A stretch of DNA of 40,625 nt, taken from the NCBI GenBank assembly GCA_024102915.1, contig JAGFJG010000179.1, positions 1 to 40,625 on the forward strand, given 5' to 3'. The DNA comes from Caldilineales bacterium (GTDB taxonomy: Bacteria; Chloroflexota; Anaerolineae; J102). Positions 34,434 through 40,625 of the stretch are shown here, piece by piece. Both the position numbers and the translations under genes were made by a program. How positions within the stretch are numbered: the stretch's first letter is position 1; the number at the start of each line of letters is the position of its first letter. The notes under the pieces are model-generated. The model worked only from the letters and a program-made list of their open reading frames with translations, did no database searches and had not been told where the DNA came from.

Positions 34434-35918
34434 ATGATGAAAAAAACGTATTTGATCATTGCTCTGGCAATGATTCTGGCCGTAGTGCTGGCAGCCTGTG
34501 GTCAGCCGCAGGTGGTCGAGAAAGAAGTGACCGTCGTCGTCGAGAAGGAAGTGCCGGTCGAAAAAGTCGTCGAGCAGACCGTGGTGGTCGAGAAAGAGGT
34601 GCCGGTGGAGAAGGTGGTCGAAGTGACGGCCGAACCCACGGAGAAGACCGTTGTAGAATTCTGGACGACCGACAACGAAGAAGACCGCATCGGCGTCTAT
34701 GAAGCGATTGCAGACCGGTACATGGCCGAGCATCCCAATGTCGATTTGCGCATTGTCCCGATTGAGGAAGCCGGGATTTCACAGCGTATCGCCACCGCTC
34801 GCGCCGCCAATCGCCTGCCGGACATCGTGCGCATGGGCATCGAACGCGTGTCGACATTCGCCGCCGATGGCATTTTGGACGAGGATGCGGCCATGGCGGC
34901 GATTCAGTTGATCGGTGAAAATGACTTCCGCAGCGGCCCCCTGGCAATGGTAGTCGATCCGGCGACCGGCAAGTATGCAGCGATTCCGTTCGATGGCTGG
35001 ATCCAGGCCATCTGGTATCGCACCGATCTTTTCGGGGCGGATGGACTGAATCCGCCGCTGACCTGGGACGATATCAATGCGGCCTGTGACGCGCTGCCCG
35101 GCACCGAAAACCTGTTGTACGGCCTCACCCTCGGCACTGACCCCGGCCAGAATTATCCTCATCAGGTATTCGAGCAAGTCGCCATTTCCAACAACGCCTG
35201 GCCTTTCGACACGGAAGGCAATGTGACGATGAATACCCCGGAAATGGTTGAGGCATTGAAGTTCTACACCGACCTGCAACGCTGCGCCCTGCCCGGCCCG
35301 CAATACTGGCGAGGCGCTCGCGAAGCCTATGAACTGGATCAGGCTGGCATGTTGTTCTATAGCACCTACATCATGGATGACCTGGTCGATGGTTCCGGCC
35401 TGGAAGCCGGCGGCAATGTGGAAATCCCGGTCGAGGATCTGGCTGGCAAGACCGGTTTCGCCTCGATGATGGAAGGTCCCAACGGCTCAGCATCCTACGG
35501 CCAGTTGGTCACTCTGGGCATCATGGCTGGGGCCGACCCGGTCGCTCAGGACGTGGTCAAATTCTACATGACCGACGAGAACTACACCGATGTTCTGGCC
35601 CTGGCGCCGTTTGGCAAAGTGCCGACGCTGGAAAGCGCGGTCGAGGGTTGGTCGGGTCTCAGCTCGTACTTTGAAAACTACTCAGCCGAGACATTGGCCC
35701 AGATCGCCAACGGCTATGATTCGATGCAGCGCTGGCTGTTCCGCCCTGAATACGACGCCACACAGCGGGCCGTAGTCGGCGACATCGAAGGCCGTCTGCT
35801 CATCTCGCAGGCCATCAGCAACATCGCCCTCGAGGGCACCATGACGCCTGAGACTGCCGCTGAATGGCTGCAAGAACAGGTGGAGACCCTATACGCCGAG
35901 CGACAGGCTGGCGAATAG
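34434..35918 (+). CDS. CUT1 carbohydrate ABC transporter solute-binding lipoprotein
   Basis: A 494-residue lipoprotein. The signal ends at LAAC with lipidated Cys22. Residues about 26-70 are a stalk of repeated VVEKEV and PVEKVVE units, a trait I associate with Chloroflexota binding proteins. The rest is a family 1 extracellular binding domain (VVEFWTTDNEEDRIGVYEAIADRY, LPDIVRMG, YAAIPFDGWIQAIWYRTDLF). ATG 34434 has AGGAG five bases upstream; ATG 34437 is equally possible. The frame is open to 34356 but that extension has no start support. It captures the sugar for the two permeases that follow. Confidence 0.94.
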   Translation: MMKKTYLIIALAMILAVVLAACGQPQVVEKEVTVVVEKEVPVEKVVEQTVVVEKEVPVEKVVEVTAEPTEKTVVEFWTTDNEEDRIGVYEAIADRYMAEHPNVDLRIVPIEEAGISQRIATARAANRLPDIVRMGIERVSTFAADGILDEDAAMAAIQLIGENDFRSGPLAMVVDPATGKYAAIPFDGWIQAIWYRTDLFGADGLNPPLTWDDINAACDALPGTENLLYGLTLGTDPGQNYPHQVFEQVAISNNAWPFDTEGNVTMNTPEMVEALKFYTDLQRCALPGPQYWRGAREAYELDQAGMLFYSTYIMDDLVDGSGLEAGGNVEIPVEDLAGKTGFASMMEGPNGSASYGQLVTLGIMAGADPVAQDVVKFYMTDENYTDVLALAPFGKVPTLESAVEGWSGLSSYFENYSAETLAQIANGYDSMQRWLFRPEYDATQRAVVGDIEGRLLISQAISNIALEGTMTPETAAEWLQEQVETLYAERQAGE

Positions 35919-35956
35919 CCGCATCGCATTTCACGCTCGCGCGAATTTGCACCCAA

Positions 35957-35993
35957 GTCGCATGGGGTCGGAGGCAATCTGACCCCATGCGGC
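35957..35993 (+). promoter_or_regulatory. Hairpin between binding-protein and permease genes
   Basis: GTCGCATGGGGTC, an 11-base loop and GACCCCATGCGGC form a 13-bp stem with one G-U pair. There is no U-tract, so it is not a typical terminator; it may protect the 3' end of the binding-protein mRNA and lower permease expression, as in other sugar transport operons. Confidence 0.6.
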
Positions 35994-36014
35994 TAACGTT
36001 CAGGGATTGGAACG

Positions 36015-36980
36015 ATGACCACCACAACTCAGCCGGCCGCCGATTCATCATGGCGGCGGCGTTGGAATTCCATGAACGCCAGAGAGACGCGCCTGGCCTG
36101 GCTGCTGATTTTGCCCACCGCTTTCATCGTCTTTGGGCTGGTTCTGTTTCCCGCCATTTTCAGCATTTGGATCAGCTTTCATAAGGTGGGCCTCGACAAT
36201 CTCAATGATGTGTTTCGGGCTGACTTCGTGGGATTCGACAACTACCGACGCGTGTTTAATGATTTTGCATTCAAATTCCAGGGACTCAACAGTTGGGGCG
36301 CGGCGGTCACCAGCATCGTTTATTCGTTCGTGTCAACAACCTTAACGGTGGCCGTGGGTCTGGGCGCATCACTTCTCCTCAACAGGCCATTCCGGGGACG
36401 GGGAGGAGCCAGGGCGATATTCCTCTTTTCATACGTGGCGCCGATCGTCAGTGTGGCGTTCGTGTGGAAATGGATTCTCGATCCCCGGCCTTCCGGCGTG
36501 CTGAACAACATTCTCATGTCCCTCGGGTTGATCGATCTGCCCAAAGCCTATCTGGCGCAGCGGGGACTGGCCCTGCTCATCGTCATCTTCTTCGAAGCCT
36601 GGCGCTACTTTCCCTTCGCCATGCTGATGATCCTGGCGCGACTCCAGGCCGTCGACCGCACGCTTTACGAGGCCGCCGATGTGGATGGGGCCAGCACCTG
36701 GGACAAGTTCCGCTTTATCACCATACCTGAATTGCGATACGTGATCGGGGCGATTTTCCTGTTGCGCCTGATCTGGACATTCAACAAGTTCGACGACATT
36801 TTCTTGCTGACAGGCGGCGGTTTCGGCACGAACGTCTTGCCGGTGCTCACTTATCAATTCAGTTTCAAGCTTTTCGACTTTGGCACCGGCGCTGCCACAG
36901 CCATGATCCTGTTATTCACGCTGGTGATATTCCTCATCGTCTATGTGGCGGCGTTCATGCGTAATGTGGAAGAGGCATAA
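36015..36980 (+). CDS. CUT1 ABC permease, MalF/UgpA type
   Basis: A 321-residue inner-membrane permease with six predicted helices. It begins with a short basic start and the first helix LAWLLILPTAFIVFGLVLFP. The EAA loop that contacts the ATPase is YEAADVDGASTWDKFRFITIPEL at about residue 217. It pairs with the next permease. The stop is 12 bases from the following start. The ribosome site before ATG 36015 is weak. A start at the internal Met20 (NARETRLAWL) is possible. Confidence 0.94.
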   Translation: MTTTTQPAADSSWRRRWNSMNARETRLAWLLILPTAFIVFGLVLFPAIFSIWISFHKVGLDNLNDVFRADFVGFDNYRRVFNDFAFKFQGLNSWGAAVTSIVYSFVSTTLTVAVGLGASLLLNRPFRGRGGARAIFLFSYVAPIVSVAFVWKWILDPRPSGVLNNILMSLGLIDLPKAYLAQRGLALLIVIFFEAWRYFPFAMLMILARLQAVDRTLYEAADVDGASTWDKFRFITIPELRYVIGAIFLLRLIWTFNKFDDIFLLTGGGFGTNVLPVLTYQFSFKLFDFGTGAATAMILLFTLVIFLIVYVAAFMRNVEEA

Positions 36981-36992
36981 AGGGAGGCCAGG

Positions 36993-37895
36993 ATGACGAC
37001 CGCAACTTATCGCTCAGATGAGAGCCTCACCTATCTCGATCACCTGGGGCGATGGCTGAGTTGGCCGAAGTTCATCTTCCTGATGGTGATGAGCTTTTTC
37101 CTGGTCGGGATTCTGTTCCCGTTCTATTGGATGATCAGCTCATCCTTCAAGACCTACGCTGAGATCGGCGCCCGTGTGCCGGTCTACATCCCTTCCGCCT
37201 TGCGCTGGGATGCTTACACCGAGTTGTTCGATTTCTGGAATTTCGCCCAGAACATCGTCAACAGCTTCCTGGTAGCGATTCCCACCTCGATCATCGCCGT
37301 TATCCTCTCCATGCTTGGCGCCTATGCCATTGTGCGTCTGCGTTTTCGCGGCAAGGATGTGATGCTCAACGGCATCCTCGCCATTTATCTCTTCCCCGGC
37401 ATCCTCCTCATCATTCCCCTGTTTGCCATGCTCAGCAAGATCGGCGTGGCGCTGGGCTTCGAGGTTCAGGACAACTTGCCTATTCTGATTTTCACTTATC
37501 TGGCGCAGACATTGCCGGTGGCGCTGTACATGTTGGCGAACTATTTCCGTACGATTCCTGAGGAGATCGAACAGGCCGGGCTGATCGACGGCTGTTCTCG
37601 CTTCGGCGTCATCTGGCGCATCACCCTGCCGCTGTCGGTTCCCGCCCTGGTTTCGGTGGCAATCTATACCTTTATGATCGCATGGAACGAATTCCTCTAT
37701 GCGCTGGTGTTTCTCAACGAACGCGATATGTTCACCATGCCGATTAAAATCAACACGATCTTCAATGACCCCAGCCCGCGTCCGCACGTGGTCATGGCCG
37801 CTTCCACGATCATGACGATCCCCATCGTCCTTCTCTTCCTGGGCATGGAACGTTTCCTATCGGAAGGGCTGGCCGCGGGCGGCGTGAAAGGATAG
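36993..37895 (+). CDS. CUT1 ABC permease, MalG/UgpE type
   Basis: A 300-residue inner-membrane permease. It has six helices beginning FIFLMVMSFFLVGILFPFYWMISSSFK, the standard MalG-type opening, and the EAA loop EEIEQAGLIDGCSRFGVIWRITLPLS. ATG 36993 has GGGAGG upstream. The C-terminus ERFLSEGLAAGGVKG is the usual end of this family. No gene for the ABC ATPase is seen in the operon, so a shared MsmK/UgpC-type ATPase elsewhere, or one beyond the right edge, must drive transport. Confidence 0.95.
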   Translation: MTTATYRSDESLTYLDHLGRWLSWPKFIFLMVMSFFLVGILFPFYWMISSSFKTYAEIGARVPVYIPSALRWDAYTELFDFWNFAQNIVNSFLVAIPTSIIAVILSMLGAYAIVRLRFRGKDVMLNGILAIYLFPGILLIIPLFAMLSKIGVALGFEVQDNLPILIFTYLAQTLPVALYMLANYFRTIPEEIEQAGLIDGCSRFGVIWRITLPLSVPALVSVAIYTFMIAWNEFLYALVFLNERDMFTMPIKINTIFNDPSPRPHVVMAASTIMTIPIVLLFLGMERFLSEGLAAGGVKG

Positions 37896-37900
37896 CATTC

Positions 37901-39145
37901 ATGAGGATCGGCTTTATCTCCACACGTCTGAACGGCACCGACGGCGTCTCGCTCGAAGTCGAAAAGTGGGCGACGGTGCTGCGGCGCATGGGGCACGAAT
38001 GCTTTTTCTGCGCCGGAGAATTGGGCGGATATGCCGCCGCCGGCACGTTCATCCCGCAGCTCCATTTCCAGCATCAGTCGATTATCGTTCTGGGAGAACG
38101 AGCATTCGGTCAGAATGCCGACCGGGATCCGGGCCAGTTGATCGATGACATTTACGCTTTGGCGGATGAGATTCGGGCTCCGCTGCGCGAGTTCATCCGC
38201 ACGAACAAGCTCGACCTGATCGTGGTGCAGAATGCCCTGACCATTCCCATGAACCTGCCGCTGGGCGTCTGTCTGACCGGCCTGATCTCCGAATTGGGCA
38301 TCGACACAATCGCCCACCACCACGATTTTTACTGGGAGCGCGAGCGTTATCAGGCCAACCTCATCCTCGATCTGTTGGATACCTCCTTCCCGGCCAAGTT
38401 GCCCAGCATTCGCCATGTCACCATCAACAGCATCGCCCAAGGCCGACTGAAAGACAGGCGCGACATCGATTCGGTCGTGATCCCCAACGTCCATGACTTC
38501 GCCACGCCGCCGCCCGGCCTCGACGCCTACAACAGTGACTTGCGTGAACGATTGGGGTTGACGAAGGACGATCCACTGATTTTGCAGCCGACGCGCGTCA
38601 TCCAACGCAAGGGCATCGAGATGGCCATCGTCCTGGTTCATCGCCTGGGATTGGGGTCACAGCGGCTGTTCATCTCGCACCGCGCCACCGATGAGGGATT
38701 GGCCTACTGGCATTGGCTGAAGCGCGAGACCGGCGTGATGCATGTAGACCTGCAACTCATCGATCATTTGGTCGAGACGGAGCGCAGCATCGCCAACGGG
38801 CGCAAGCTCTATTCGCTGTGGGATGTGTACCCGCACGCCGATCTGGTGACGTACCCCAGCACGTACGAAGGTTTCGGCAATGCCCTGCTCGAAGCGATAT
38901 ACTTCGGCAAGCCGATCGTGGTCAATCGTTATCCGGTCTATAACGCCGATATCCGGCCGCTTGGCTTTGAATTCGTCGAATTGGACGGCTTCGTGAGCGA
39001 GACCGCCGTCGCTGAAACCCGGACGCTTCTGGGCGATCCGGATCGGGCGCAGGCAATGGCGGCGAAAAATTATGAAATCGCCCAGGAGCACTTCTCATTG
39101 GAGGTGCTTGAACGCAAACTAAGCGAAATACTCAGTTCATTTTAA
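37901..39145 (+). CDS. GT4-type glycosyltransferase in the transport operon
   Basis: A 414-residue GT-B glycosyltransferase. It opens MRIGFISTRLNGTDGVSLEV, has IIVLGERAFGQNADRDPGQL and HHHDFYWERERY in the acceptor half, LILQPTRVIQRKGIEMAI, and the donor E-x7-E motif in STYEGFGNALLEAIYFGKP. The opening and the context resemble glycosyltransferases annotated as mannosylglucosylglycerate synthase-like, but I cannot confirm this. It starts five bases after the permease stop, so it is in the same operon. It could build a compatible solute that the next gene's phosphorylase breaks down, or a related glycoside. Substrates are unproven. Confidence 0.85.
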   Translation: MRIGFISTRLNGTDGVSLEVEKWATVLRRMGHECFFCAGELGGYAAAGTFIPQLHFQHQSIIVLGERAFGQNADRDPGQLIDDIYALADEIRAPLREFIRTNKLDLIVVQNALTIPMNLPLGVCLTGLISELGIDTIAHHHDFYWERERYQANLILDLLDTSFPAKLPSIRHVTINSIAQGRLKDRRDIDSVVIPNVHDFATPPPGLDAYNSDLRERLGLTKDDPLILQPTRVIQRKGIEMAIVLVHRLGLGSQRLFISHRATDEGLAYWHWLKRETGVMHVDLQLIDHLVETERSIANGRKLYSLWDVYPHADLVTYPSTYEGFGNALLEAIYFGKPIVVNRYPVYNADIRPLGFEFVELDGFVSETAVAETRTLLGDPDRAQAMAAKNYEIAQEHFSLEVLERKLSEILSSF

Positions 39146-39185
39146 TCCGAAGTCACATTGAAGACACGACTTTCGTCTCACAGTT

Positions 39186-39254
39186 GACGATGGACGATGG
39201 AAAAATACCCCCAGCAAAACGTACTCCATCGTCTATCGTCCGACGTCCACCGTC
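39186..39254. repeat. Iterated-word palindrome (GACGATGG type)
   Basis: GACGATGGACGATGGA at 39186-39201 is an inverted copy, with one G-T change, of TCCATCGTCTATCGTC at 39225-39240, with a 23-base loop. More CGTC/CCAC words follow to 39254. It lies inside the carbohydrate operon, between the glycosyltransferase and the phosphorylase, so it will be transcribed as a strong hairpin. Confidence 0.75.
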
Positions 39255-39310
39255 GAGACCAAAACAAATGATTTCATTGTGACATAAGTTTATTAGGAGA
39301 AATCCTTGTC

Positions 39311-40625
39311 ATGCGCCCACGAGAAAGGGCAAGAAGCTTATTCGTCACGCTCTATGGCGAAGAGGTCGCCAATGAAATCTGGCCTGAACTGGCCGGGATT
39401 CTTGATCGGTTTAAAGCACAACATCCGAAAGCTGGTGAAAACGATGTCTCGACTGCCGAGGTGATCAGCGAGCGAGACGCCGTTCTGATCACGTATGGGG
39501 ATCAATTCCAGCGAGATGACCAGACGCCCTTGCATACCCTGACTGATTTTCTCACGAAAACGGTTGGGGACGCCATCAGCACCGTTCATATCCTGCCGTT
39601 TTTCCCATACACCTCAGACGATGGATTCTCGGTGGTGGATTACCGCGCCGTCGATCCCGAACTGGGCGATTGGCGAGACATTGCCCGGTTGGGCGCGGAT
39701 TACCGGCTTATGTTCGACGCCGTGATCAACCATGTTTCTCAGGCCAGCGCCTGGTTTCAGGGATTCCGGCGGGGTGAGGCGGAATACGCCGACTATTTCA
39801 TCACAGTCGATCCGGCTACTGACCTGTCATCCGTCGTGCGGCCGCGCACCTTGCCGCTGCTCACGCCCGTGGAAACCGACAAAGGCATGGAGCATGTGTG
39901 GACGACCTTTAGCGCTGATCAGATCGATCTGAATTTCGCCAATCCTCAGGTCTTGCTCGAAATCGTCGATATTTTGCTCGACTATGTGGCGCACGGCGCA
40001 GCAATTATACGCCTGGACGCCATCGCTTATTTGTGGAAAGAGATCGGCGCTTCGTGCATTCACCTCCCGCAGACCCACGTCGTCGTCAAACTGTGGCGGG
40101 CGATCCTGGATGATGTTGCCCCCGACGTCATCCTCATCACCGAAACCAACGTGCCGCACGCCGAGAATATCAGCTATTTTGGCGAGCCTCTGGCCGATGG
40201 CGGCGCCGACGAAGCGCAGATGGTGTACAATTTCTCGTTGGCTCCGCTGACCCTGCACGCCTTTCGCACGGGCGACGCCCGCCCCCTTTCAGATTGGGCG
40301 GCGACTTTACGGCTGCCTGCGCCAGGGACGGCTTTCTTCAATTTCATCGCCTCGCACGATGGCATTGGCGTGCGCCCGGCGGAGGGGATTCTCAACCCGG
40401 AGGAAATTCAGGCCCTGGCTGACCGCACGTTGGCGCACGGCGGGCATGTCAGCTATCGCGCCAATTCTGATGGCTCGACCAGCGCCTATGAACTCAACAT
40501 AACGCTCTATGATTTCCTCAACGATCCCGCCTCGCCTGACCCGCACGACGTATCACGATTTCTGGCGTCGCAGGCGATCTGTGTTTCTCTTGCGAGAGTT
40601 CCGGGGATTTATATCCACAGCCTCT
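39311..40625 (+). CDS. GH13_18 phosphorylase (glucosylglycerate/sucrose phosphorylase-like), 3' end missing
   Basis: At least 438 residues of a GH13 subfamily 18 phosphorylase, which splits a glucoside with phosphate to alpha-glucose 1-phosphate. Conserved regions: STVHILPFFPYTSDDGFSVVDY, MFDAVINHVS (region I), IIRLDAIAYLWKE (region II, nucleophile Asp), VILITETNVPH (region III, acid/base Glu) and FNFIASHDGIG (region IV, Asp). The stretch WKEIGASCIHLPQTH resembles glucosylglycerate phosphorylases such as YcjM more than true sucrose phosphorylases. ATG 39311 has AGGAG 12 bases upstream. The frame is open to the right edge; about 60-120 residues are missing. Confidence 0.9.
   Translation, partial: MRPRERARSLFVTLYGEEVANEIWPELAGILDRFKAQHPKAGENDVSTAEVISERDAVLITYGDQFQRDDQTPLHTLTDFLTKTVGDAISTVHILPFFPYTSDDGFSVVDYRAVDPELGDWRDIARLGADYRLMFDAVINHVSQASAWFQGFRRGEAEYADYFITVDPATDLSSVVRPRTLPLLTPVETDKGMEHVWTTFSADQIDLNFANPQVLLEIVDILLDYVAHGAAIIRLDAIAYLWKEIGASCIHLPQTHVVVKLWRAILDDVAPDVILITETNVPHAENISYFGEPLADGGADEAQMVYNFSLAPLTLHAFRTGDARPLSDWAATLRLPAPGTAFFNFIASHDGIGVRPAEGILNPEEIQALADRTLAHGGHVSYRANSDGSTSAYELNITLYDFLNDPASPDPHDVSRFLASQAICVSLARVPGIYIHSL

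Noticed and set aside
3204..39254. CRISPR arrays as the explanation of the repeated words
   Set aside because: The words are 6-9 bases, directly adjacent, without constant-length spacers, and no cas gene is in the window.

Overview
The window looks like a piece of a Chloroflexota (Anaerolineae-like) chromosome. This is inferred from family traits, not from a marker gene. The traits are secreted proteins with long Pro-Thr linkers, SdrD-B-like domains and a short C-terminal LPL-type tail; a solute-binding lipoprotein with a KEV/VEK repeat stalk; a GC-rich coding bias; and many intergenic repeats built from iterated short words. There are no rRNA or tRNA genes.

Region 1 (1-854): an AT-richer stretch with little coding. 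The first 53 bases may hold the start of a transposase running off the left edge.

Region 2 (855-16685, minus strand): an exopolysaccharide export and assembly cluster. In transcription order it has a secreted TIM-barrel/SdrD-B protein behind a riboswitch-like leader, a secreted esterase-like protein with its own promoter, a methyltransferase, a Wzx-type flippase, two glycosyltransferases, a Wzz-type chain-length protein and three more glycosyltransferases. Several genes overlap by ATGA. No Wzy polymerase, priming transferase or Wzc-type kinase is seen here.

Region 3 (16747-22866): housekeeping and accessory genes. These are a DUF302 protein (minus), a sucrase/ferredoxin-like iron-sulfur protein, endonuclease III, an unusual Glu/Leu/Phe/Val dehydrogenase fused to a CBS pair and overlapped by a nucleotidyltransferase, and a toroid-fold protein.

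Region 4 (22857-30429, minus): dTDP-4-dehydrorhamnose reductase, an AI-2E-type permease fused to a HAD phosphatase, a large GC-rich palindrome, two tandem type I signal peptidases, PNPase and ribosomal protein S15. The rhamnose gene and the signal peptidases could serve the envelope and secretion work of region 2.

Region 5 (30472-32836): a pseudo-receiver/DUF309 protein convergent with an OmpR-type regulator, an acidic-tailed zinc ribbon protein and a 45-residue SEC-C protein.

Region 6 (33212-40625, plus): a LacI-controlled carbohydrate operon. A strong promoter with two identical 14-bp operators precedes lacI, a solute-binding lipoprotein, two CUT1 permeases, a GT4 glycosyltransferase and a GH13_18 phosphorylase cut by the right edge. 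Import, a glycosyltransferase and a phosphorylase together suggest turnover of a glucosylglycerate- or sucrose-like solute. No ABC ATPase is present.
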